Assembly (NCBI GenBank): GCA_900548765.1
Contig: URLU01000060.1
Span: forward strand, 1-11,244
Length of the DNA stretch: 11,244 nt
Origin: an uncultured Lachnobacterium sp.
Lineage (GTDB): Bacteria; Bacillota; Clostridia; Lachnospirales; Lachnospiraceae
Reading direction: 5' to 3'
Shown here: positions 1 to 5,433 of the stretch, piece after piece
Layout: every line of letters begins with the position of its first letter
Position numbering within the stretch: position 1 is the stretch's first letter
The notes under the pieces: model-generated
Seen by the model: the letters and a program-made list of their open reading frames with translations, nothing else
Database searches by the model: none
Told to the model about the DNA's origin: nothing
Program-made: the position numbers and the translations under genes

Positions 1-1
1 A

Positions 2-187
2 GTTGTAGACCCTAACAAGTGTATCGGATGTGGTGTATGTACAACAAAGTGTGCATTTGATGCTATCACACTTCACAGAGACCATCCAGAGTGCTCAGAG
101 ATGACTGTTGCAGAGGATAAGTTTAAGAAAATCCTCCCATATCAGGCAAAACGAGCAATCAGAATTGCATTACATAAGAAAAAATAA
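2..187 (+). CDS. C-terminal end of a 4Fe-4S iron-sulfur oxidoreductase (partial)
   Basis: The window opens inside this gene; only the last 61 codons before the TAA are visible. Near the start of the visible part is CIGCGVCTTKC, a CxxCxxCxxxC ferredoxin-type 4Fe-4S cluster motif. It is followed by FDAITL and a basic tail ending in HKKK. Only one cysteine motif is visible; a second cluster could lie upstream. The usual proline after the fourth cysteine is an alanine. From memory, tails of this type (DPNKCIGCGVC... HRDHPEC... LPYQAKRAI) occur at the C-terminus of clostridial FAD-dependent oxidoreductases related to the glutamate synthase small subunit, where the cluster passes electrons to or from the flavin. 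That larger identity is inference, because the flavin and NAD(P) domains lie outside the window. No terminator is obvious between its stop and the ppdK promoter. Confidence 0.75.
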   Translation, partial: VVDPNKCIGCGVCTTKCAFDAITLHRDHPECSEMTVAEDKFKKILPYQAKRAIRIALHKKK

Positions 188-211
188 GCTAAGTCATACA
201 AAATAAATTTG

Positions 212-239
212 TTGATATTTGGTAAAAGTATGTTATGAT
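212..239 (+). promoter_or_regulatory. ppdK promoter, extended -10 sigma-A type
   Basis: TTGATA (212-217) and TATGAT (234-239) are separated by 16 bp, and TG at 231-232 makes an extended -10 (TGTTATGAT). Transcription would start at about 246, giving an untranslated leader of about 60 nt before the ATG at 306. Confidence 0.75.
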
Positions 240-245
240 TAATAT

Positions 246-264
246 GTGCGTTTTAAGAACGTAC
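246..264 (+). other. 5'-end stem-loop of the ppdK mRNA
   Basis: GTGCGTT (246-252) can pair with AACGTAC (258-264) around a TTAAG loop: seven pairs including one G-U. The hairpin would sit exactly at the predicted 5' end of the transcript. Such 5'-terminal hairpins are known to protect mRNAs from decay; that role here is inference. It is short and does not look like a riboswitch. Confidence 0.45.
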
Positions 265-305
265 ATGCTATTCAAGCAAATTATATATTTAGGAGGAATT
301 GCAAA

Positions 306-2942
306 ATGGCAAACAAGTGGGTTTATACCTTCAAAGAGGGAAATATGACCATGCGTAACTTACTTGGTGGTAAGGGCGCAAACCTTGCTGAAATGACAGA
401 GATTGGCCTTCCTGTACCACAGGGATTCACAATCACTACAGAGGCTTGTACACAGTACTATGAGGATGGACGTAAGATCAATGATGAGATTATGGCTCAG
501 ACTATGGATGGTGTTAAGTGGATGGAGGAAGTTAACGGAAAGAAATTCGGAGACTTAAAGAATCCATTATTAGTTTCTGTACGTTCAGGAGCTAGAGCTT
601 CAATGCCAGGTATGATGGACACAATCCTTAACCTTGGACTTAATGACGATGTTGTCGCAGCTATGATCGCTGGAAACCCAGATCCGGCATTCGAGCGTTT
701 CGTATATGATTCATACAGACGTTTCATCCAGATGTTCTCTGACGTTGTTATGGAAGTAGGAAAGAAATACTTCGAGCAGCTCATCGACAAGATGAAAGAG
801 GACAGAGGAGTTAAATTTGACGTAGACCTTACAGCAGCTGACCTTAAGGAGTTAGCAGAGCAGTTCAAGGCTGAGTACAAGAATCAGTTAGGAACAGATT
901 TCCCTTCAGATCCTGTAGAACAGTTGAAGCTTGCTATTGAGGCTGTATTCCGTTCATGGGACAACCCACGTGCAAATGTATATAGAAGAGATAACGATAT
1001 CCCTTATTCATGGGGAACAGCAGTTAACGTAATGCCAATGGTATTCGGTAACTTAAACAATGAGTCTGGTACAGGTGTTGCATTTACTCGTGACCCAGCT
1101 ACTGGAGAGAACAAGCTTATGGGTGAGTTCCTTATCAATGCACAGGGTGAGGACGTAGTTGCCGGTGTTCGTACACCAATGCCAATCGCTCAGATGGAGC
1201 AGGAGTTCCCAGAGGCTTATGCTGAGTTCCTTAAGGTTTGTGAGACTCTTGAGAATCACTACCATGATATGCAGGATATGGAGTTCACAGTTGAGAACAA
1301 GAAGCTTTATATGCTTCAGTGCCGTAATGGTAAGAGAACAGCTCCAGCTGCATTAAAGATTGCTTGTGACCTTGTTGATGAGGGACATAAGACACCAGAA
1401 GAGGCTGTAGCAATGATCGATCCTCGTAACCTTGATACACTTCTTCACCCACAGTTCGATGCTGCTGCACTTAAGGCTGCAACACCACTTGGAAAGGGTC
1501 TTGGAGCATCTCCAGGAGCTGCTTGTGGTAAGGTTGTATTTACTGCTGACGATGCTGAGGCATGGGCTGCAAGAGGAGAGAAGGTCGTACTTGTACGTCT
1601 TGAGACATCTCCAGAAGATATCACAGGAATGAAGGCTGCTCAGGGTATCCTTACAGTTCGTGGTGGTATGACATCACACGCTGCCGTAGTTGCCCGTGGA
1701 ATGGGAACATGTTGTGTATCTGGTTGTGGAGACATCAACATGGATGAGGAGAACAAGAAGTTCACATTAGCTGGACAGACATTCACAGAGGGATCAGAGA
1801 TCTCTATCGACGGAACAACAGGAAACATCTACGCTGGACTTATCCCAACAGTAGATGCTCAGATTGCTGGTGAGTTCGGACGTGTTATGGCTTGGGCTGA
1901 TGAAATCAGAACTCTTAAGGTTCGTACAAATGCAGATACTCCAGCAGATGCTAAGAAGGCTCGTGAGCTCGGTGCAGAAGGTATCGGACTCTGCCGTACA
2001 GAGCATATGTTCTTTGATCCAGAGAGAATCGCTGCTTTCCGTGAGATGATTTGCTCTGATACAGAGGAAGAGAGGGAAGTTGCTCTTAACAAGATTCTTC
2101 CATATCAGCAGGGAGACTTCAAGGCTCTTTACGAGGCTCTTGAGGGATGCCCAGTTACTATCCGTTTCCTGGATCCACCTCTTCATGAGTTCGTTCCAAC
2201 AGAGGAAGCTGATATTGAGAAGCTTGCTAAGGCTAAGAATAAATCAGTAGAAGAGATTAAGGCTATCTGTGCGTCACTTCATGAGTTCAACCCAATGATG
2301 GGACACAGAGGATGTCGTCTTGCTGTTACATATCCTTCAATTGCTAAGATGCAGACAAAGGCTGTTATCCGTGCAGCAATCGAAGTTCAGAAGGAGCATG
2401 CTGATTGGGTTGTTAAACCTGAGATCATGATTCCACTTGTATGTGAAGTTAAAGAGCTTAAGTATGTTAAGGATATCGTAGTTGCAACAGCTGATGCTGA
2501 AATCGCTGCAGCTGGAATTAACCTTGAGTACGAGGTTGGTACAATGATCGAGATTCCTAGAGCTGCTCTTACAGCTGATGAAATCGCTAAAGAGGCTGAC
2601 TTCTTCTGCTTCGGTACAAACGACCTTACACAGATGACATTTGGATTCTCTCGTGATGATGCTGGTAAGTTCTTAAATGCTTACTATGACACAAAGATCT
2701 TCGAGAACGATCCATTTGCTAAGCTTGATCAGACAGGTGTTGGTAAGTTAATGGAGACAGCTATCAAACTTGGTAAGCCAGTTAATCAAAAGCTTCACGT
2801 TGGTATCTGTGGAGAGCACGGTGGAGATCCTTCATCAGTTGAGTTCTGCCACAAGATTGGTCTTGATTATGTATCATGTTCACCATTCCGTGTACCAATC
2901 GCTAGACTTGCTGCTGCACAGGCTGCAATCAACAACAAATAA
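306..2942 (+). CDS. ppdK: Pyruvate, phosphate dikinase
   Basis: This enzyme interconverts pyruvate + ATP + Pi and PEP + AMP + PPi in the cytoplasm. In clostridia it can serve glycolysis or gluconeogenesis. The 878-residue length is typical for bacterial PPDK. The N-terminal nucleotide-binding region has GGKGANLAEM (about residues 18-27), SVRSGARASMPGMMDT (from about 91) and GVAFTRDPATGEN (from about 257). The swivelling phosphohistidine domain has GGMTSHAAVVARGMG, with the phosphorylated His at 458. The C-terminal PEP/pyruvate barrel has LCRTEHMFF (about 562), RFLDPPLHEF (about 620), MMGHRGCRL (about 662), FGTNDLTQMTFG (about 769) and GICGEHGG with the catalytic Cys at 835. The ATG at 306 is chosen because AGGAGG lies at 291-296 and the protein then begins MANKWVYTF, as in relatives. 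An in-frame GTG at 246 coincides with the predicted transcription start and has no SD. No key residue is missing. Codon use suggests high expression. It appears to be transcribed alone, from its own promoter to the hairpin at 2975. Confidence 0.98.
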   Translation: MANKWVYTFKEGNMTMRNLLGGKGANLAEMTEIGLPVPQGFTITTEACTQYYEDGRKINDEIMAQTMDGVKWMEEVNGKKFGDLKNPLLVSVRSGARASMPGMMDTILNLGLNDDVVAAMIAGNPDPAFERFVYDSYRRFIQMFSDVVMEVGKKYFEQLIDKMKEDRGVKFDVDLTAADLKELAEQFKAEYKNQLGTDFPSDPVEQLKLAIEAVFRSWDNPRANVYRRDNDIPYSWGTAVNVMPMVFGNLNNESGTGVAFTRDPATGENKLMGEFLINAQGEDVVAGVRTPMPIAQMEQEFPEAYAEFLKVCETLENHYHDMQDMEFTVENKKLYMLQCRNGKRTAPAALKIACDLVDEGHKTPEEAVAMIDPRNLDTLLHPQFDAAALKAATPLGKGLGASPGAACGKVVFTADDAEAWAARGEKVVLVRLETSPEDITGMKAAQGILTVRGGMTSHAAVVARGMGTCCVSGCGDINMDEENKKFTLAGQTFTEGSEISIDGTTGNIYAGLIPTVDAQIAGEFGRVMAWADEIRTLKVRTNADTPADAKKARELGAEGIGLCRTEHMFFDPERIAAFREMICSDTEEEREVALNKILPYQQGDFKALYEALEGCPVTIRFLDPPLHEFVPTEEADIEKLAKAKNKSVEEIKAICASLHEFNPMMGHRGCRLAVTYPSIAKMQTKAVIRAAIEVQKEHADWVVKPEIMIPLVCEVKELKYVKDIVVATADAEIAAAGINLEYEVGTMIEIPRAALTADEIAKEADFFCFGTNDLTQMTFGFSRDDAGKFLNAYYDTKIFENDPFAKLDQTGVGKLMETAIKLGKPVNQKLHVGICGEHGGDPSSVEFCHKIGLDYVSCSPFRVPIARLAAAQAAINNK

Positions 2943-2974
2943 TTGTATACTGTTTAATAAATAGTATTCATAGT

Positions 2975-3003
2975 ATCAGCCCCGCACTTTGTGTGGGGCT
3001 GAT
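2975..3003 (+). terminator. Hairpin terminator of ppdK
   Basis: A 13-bp stem pairs ATCAGCCCCGCAC (2975-2987) with GTGTGGGGCTGAT (2991-3003), with one G-U pair and a TTT loop. It is GC-rich and 32 nt after the ppdK stop. The tail after it (GTATTAAGCATTTG) is only moderately T-rich, so termination may be incomplete. Confidence 0.75.
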
Positions 3004-3029
3004 GTATTAAGCATTTGATGTGTTAGGTA

Positions 3030-3093
3030 TCAAGAGAAGCTGTCGGTGATAGATTTTGAGTATGGCATATTGTGTCAAGAGAAGCTGTCGGTG
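3030..3093 (+). repeat. Pair of 19-bp direct repeats, 45 bp apart
   Basis: TCAAGAGAAGCTGTCGGTG occurs exactly at 3030-3048 and 3075-3093. With two mismatches the match runs on through AGATT to 26 bp. No ORF covers both copies and no third copy was seen in the window. They lie between the ppdK terminator and the tandem array. The following stretch, 3094-3160, is T-rich and shows no gene or convincing promoter. Function unknown: they could be protein-binding sites or remnants of a dispersed element. Confidence 0.7.
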
Positions 3094-3160
3094 GAAGATT
3101 CGGTTGGTGTTTTTTGGCTGGTATTTCATATTGCCAGGTTCATTTTTATAGTTCTTATAT

Positions 3161-3195
3161 CTGCCCAAAAGAGGGATATTAATCATGCCGGGCAG
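3161..3195. repeat. Inverted CTGCCC/GGGCAG pair at the edge of the array
   Basis: CTGCCCAAAAG begins at 3161 and GGGCAG lies at 3190-3195. The left arm is the reverse complement of CTTTTGGGCAG, the junction sequence between units of the tandem array downstream. It therefore looks like an array boundary unit in opposite orientation. The stem is only 6 bp with a 23-nt loop, so it is noted as a boundary mark, not as a terminator. Confidence 0.4.
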
Positions 3196-3857
3196 AAAAA
3201 TCCATTTTTAGTTAATTGAATATCATGCCATTATGGTGAGGATAGTTGTAATGGACAGAGAAAAAGAGAGTGGGATACTTGTAAATTAGTCTAAAGCTGG
3301 CATAAGGACAGCTTTTGGGCAGAGAAAAGAGAGTGAGGGAGCCATAGTATCAGTCCAAAGCTGGCATAAAGACAGCTTTTGGGCAGAGAAAAGAGAGTGA
3401 GGGAGCCATAGTATCAGTCCAAAGCTGGCATAAGGACAGCTTTTGGGTAGAGAAAAGAGAGTGAGGGAGCCATAGTATCAGTCCAAAGCTGACATAATGA
3501 CAGCTTATAGGCAGATAAAAAAGACAGAAGGGACGGAAAAGTCAGTCTAAATTATGTGGAGCATGGAGTATGGGCAGAGAAAAATGATTGAAGAGGAAGA
3601 ATTATCAGCCCAAGGATATATTGCAATCTGCTTTTGGGCAGAGAAAAGAGAGCGAGGGAGCCAGAAAATCAGTCTAAAGCAGATATAAGGACAGCCTATG
3701 GGCAGATAAAACAGACAAAAGGTGCCGAAAAATCAGTCCAAAGCCGACACAGGACAACTAATGGGCAGATAAAACAGACAAAAGGTGCCGAAAAATCAGT
3801 CCAAAGCCGACACAGGACAACTAATGGGCAGAGAATATAGACAAAAGGCACCAAGAT
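3190..3857 (+). repeat. Tandem array of ~63-64 bp imperfect repeats
   Basis: Anchoring on GGGCAG, copies start at 3190 (very degenerate), 3253 (GGACAG), 3317, 3381, 3445 (GGGTAG), 3509 (AGGCAG), 3572, 3636, 3700, 3763 and 3826 (partial, merging into the leader of the next gene). Every step is 63 or 64 bp. The best conserved parts are GGGCAGAGAAAA or GGGCAGATAAAA at the left and TCAGTCCAAAGC about 33 bp in. The units at 3700-3762 and 3763-3825 are identical. Those at 3317 and 3381 differ at one base. The middle units (3509, 3572) have diverged strongly. In the 3253-3508 units CCAAAGCTG can pair with CAGCTTTTGG of the unit junction, but the stem is weak or lost in the 3700/3763 copies. The top strand is purine-rich. 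Steps of 64 break the reading frame, so the array is not protein-coding. There is no spacer diversity, so it is not CRISPR. Confidence 0.9.
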
Positions 3858-3869
3858 AGGGGGATTTAC

Positions 3870-4691
3870 ATGAAACAAATAATACAGCAAAAGGTTGCAG
3901 AGCTAACCAAAATATTAAATCTAATAAACGCTAGATTAAAAGATTCTCCGGAAGGCAGTTTAAAGATTCAAAAGCGCTTAGGAAAAACATACTATTATCA
4001 TCAATTAAATGAAAATGGTAAGTATGTAAAACATTATATAGGGAAAGATGATATAAAGCTGGCACGAGAATTGGCAAATAAAAGCTATTACATAAAGGTA
4101 AAGCCGTTATTGGAGAAAGAGTTGAAAATGTATGAGACATTAGAGAAAATCTATGATGATGAAGCTGTAAATAGTATATATAACTCATTATCTGAGGAGA
4201 GAAAATGCTTAGTAAAACCAGTCATGGCATGTCCTAATGAAATATTAAGAAGGTGGAATGAAGAAATCTATGAAATAAATCAAAAATATTCAGAAAATAT
4301 GGTATATAAAACAGAACAGGGAGAAATGGTTCGTTCAAAGTCTGAATTAATAATAGCAAATATATTGTATAAAAATCGTGAAATGCTGAAATATAAGTAT
4401 GAGAGACCATTAGAATTGATGATTGAAGGGCATACGCAGGCTATATATCCAGATTTTACAATATTGAATGTCAGAACAGGGAAACTTGTGTACTGGGAAC
4501 ATGCGGGGAGAATGGATGACCCAAGATATGCAGCTAATTTTGTAAAGAAAATAAATACTTATATAGATAACGAGATTATACCGGGAAAGGATTTGATTGT
4601 GACCTATGAGACTGTAAATAGTCCGATTGTAATTCAGCACATCCAACTGCAAATTGAAATTCTAAAGCAAAATATGATGATTTCCCCATAA
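3870..4691 (+). CDS. Uncharacterised protein with a PD-(D/E)XK nuclease-like pattern
   Basis: This is a 273-residue soluble protein with no signal peptide or membrane segment. I do not recognise a named family. The N-terminus (1-90) is charged and helical, with a GSLKIQKRLGKTYYYHQL strand-rich motif (29-46) and NGKYVKHYIGKDD (49-61), a pattern I recall from clostridial hypothetical proteins. The C-terminal half shows RSKSE (Glu159), YPDF (Asp195) after a predicted strand, and YWEHAG (Glu210, His211). This order of acidic residues resembles a PD-(D/E)XK nuclease core. The usual lysine after the last acidic residue is not in place (E-H-A), so activity is uncertain. The start is set by TAGGGGGA, 6 nt before the ATG. 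The SD falls within or just past the last partial unit of the tandem array, so the array forms the gene's immediate upstream region. The gene is clearly more AT-rich (AAT, ATA, AGA codons) than ppdK and the amylase, which suggests acquisition by transfer. No promoter or terminator of its own was seen. Confidence 0.8.
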   Translation: MKQIIQQKVAELTKILNLINARLKDSPEGSLKIQKRLGKTYYYHQLNENGKYVKHYIGKDDIKLARELANKSYYIKVKPLLEKELKMYETLEKIYDDEAVNSIYNSLSEERKCLVKPVMACPNEILRRWNEEIYEINQKYSENMVYKTEQGEMVRSKSELIIANILYKNREMLKYKYERPLELMIEGHTQAIYPDFTILNVRTGKLVYWEHAGRMDDPRYAANFVKKINTYIDNEIIPGKDLIVTYETVNSPIVIQHIQLQIEILKQNMMISP

Positions 4692-4778
4692 ATAACTTAA
4701 AATAGTTTAAAATAAACACCCAGGCATTACCATGCCATACCACAGATATAATGGTCATTGATATAATAAAATTTGACA

Positions 4779-4807
4779 TTGCACAGCAGCCTCTCGTGTT
4801 ATATAAT
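4779..4807 (+). promoter_or_regulatory. Probable promoter of the GNAT gene
   Basis: A perfect TATAAT (4802-4807) lies 17 bp after TTGCAC (4779-4784). A perfect TTGACA at 4773-4778 is also present but would need a 23-bp spacer. Start would be near 4814, giving a leader of about 74 nt. Confidence 0.55.
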
Positions 4808-4845
4808 GAACGTCATAATTTACAGTATTTTCGCATATTCCCCAT

Positions 4846-4900
4846 AGGAGAACAATACGAAGTCCCACAAAAACAGAGGAGAACAACATGAAGTACACAG
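4846..4900 (+). repeat. Duplicated ribosome-binding/start segment, first copy with ACG
   Basis: AGGAGAACAATACGAAGT (4846-4863) is repeated 31 bp later as AGGAGAACAACATGAAGT (4877-4894), 16 of 18 bases identical. The second copy carries the SD and ATG of the GNAT gene. The first has ACG at the start-codon position and is out of frame with the gene. It looks like a local duplication that left a decoy initiation site. Confidence 0.6.
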
Positions 4901-5433
4901 ACAAAATCAAAATGAAAAATGGACAGGAATGCACAATCAGAAATGCCACATACGAGGACGGGCAGGAGGTATCAGAGCTCTATGCAAGAGTACATGATGA
5001 GACTGATTATCTGCTGGCATATTCAGATGAACATGCTTTTGACGTAGAGGGAGAAAGCGAGTTTTTGAAGGGCAGAGAGGAGAGCAGCAAGGACATAATG
5101 CTGCTTGCAGTAGTCGATGGAAAAATTGTTGCAAATGCGGGTATTTCTGGAATAGGAAACAAGGACAAGGTAAAGCATAGAGCTGAATTTGGAATTTCGG
5201 TATTGAAGGAATACTGGGGGCTTGGAATTGGCAGAAATTTGATGAAGGTCTGTGTGGAATGTGCGAAAAAAGCGGGATATAAGCAGTTAGAGCTTGAGGT
5301 TGTGGCTGACAATGCCAAAGCCTGCAAAATGTATAAAAGTGCAGGCTTTGTTGAATTTGGAAGAAATCCCAAGGGATTTCTGTCCAGATATTCGGGCTAT
5401 CAGGAAGTTGTCAGCATGAGACTGGAACTTTAA
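4888..5433 (+). CDS. GNAT family N-acetyltransferase
   Basis: The product is a 181-residue cytoplasmic acetyltransferase that would move an acetyl group from acetyl-CoA to an amine; the substrate cannot be read from the sequence. The fold is a single GNAT domain filling most of the chain. LKEYWGLGIGRNLM (106-119) is the R/Q-x-x-G-x-G/A acetyl-CoA pyrophosphate loop (GLGIG). LEVVADNAKACKMYKSAGF (136-154) is the usual motif B strand-helix with the Asn and Tyr seen in RimI-like enzymes. The FGISV strand (101-105) precedes the loop as expected. Start: ATG 4888 with GAGGAGA 5 nt upstream. It has its own promoter. Its stop codon overlaps the stop codon of the MATE gene on the other strand by 4 nt, so there is no room for an intergenic terminator. 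GNAT proteins of this kind often act on ribosomal or other proteins, or on small polyamines; which applies here is open. Confidence 0.9.
   Translation: MKYTDKIKMKNGQECTIRNATYEDGQEVSELYARVHDETDYLLAYSDEHAFDVEGESEFLKGREESSKDIMLLAVVDGKIVANAGISGIGNKDKVKHRAEFGISVLKEYWGLGIGRNLMKVCVECAKKAGYKQLELEVVADNAKACKMYKSAGFVEFGRNPKGFLSRYSGYQEVVSMRLEL
5362..5381. repeat. Perfect 9-bp inverted repeat inside the GNAT gene
   Basis: AGAAATCCC (5362-5370) and GGGATTTCT (5373-5381) are exact reverse complements with 2 nt between. It lies about 50 nt before the convergent stop codons. The sequence after it is not T-rich on either strand, so a terminator role is possible but not shown. Coding constraint or chance could also explain it. 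Confidence 0.45.

Noticed and set aside
246..305. GTG at 246 as start of ppdK, or a riboswitch in its leader
   Set aside because: The GTG coincides with the predicted transcription start and lacks an SD. The 60-nt leader holds one small hairpin, too little for a known riboswitch.
497..2186. Several ORFs of 60-130 codons on the opposite strand or other frames inside ppdK
   Set aside because: They are shadows of the strong codon bias of ppdK, with no SD, promoter or recognisable protein motif.
3634..3840. 68-codon plus-strand ORF across the repeat array and a matching minus-strand ORF at 3696-3890
   Set aside because: They exist because three neighbouring steps are 63 bp, a multiple of three, which produces a repeated peptide. 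The other steps are 64 bp and break the frame, and there is no SD.
3190..3857. CRISPR array
   Set aside because: The whole 63-64 bp unit repeats. There are no short identical repeats alternating with unique spacers, and no cas gene nearby.
3190..4691. Known type III toxin-antitoxin locus (ToxIN, CptIN or TenpIN)
   Set aside because: The layout is similar, but the protein is longer and shows no ToxN-like features I can recognise, there is no terminator between repeats and gene, and the units are longer. Only the analogy was kept as a finding.
4773..4807. Promoter using the perfect TTGACA at 4773
   Set aside because: The spacer to TATAAT at 4802 would be 23 bp, too long for sigma-A. TTGCAC at 4779 with 17 bp was preferred.
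5362..5381. Bidirectional terminator for the GNAT and MATE genes
   Set aside because: The inverted repeat is perfect but no T-run follows on either strand and it lies inside the GNAT coding region. Kept only as a repeat.
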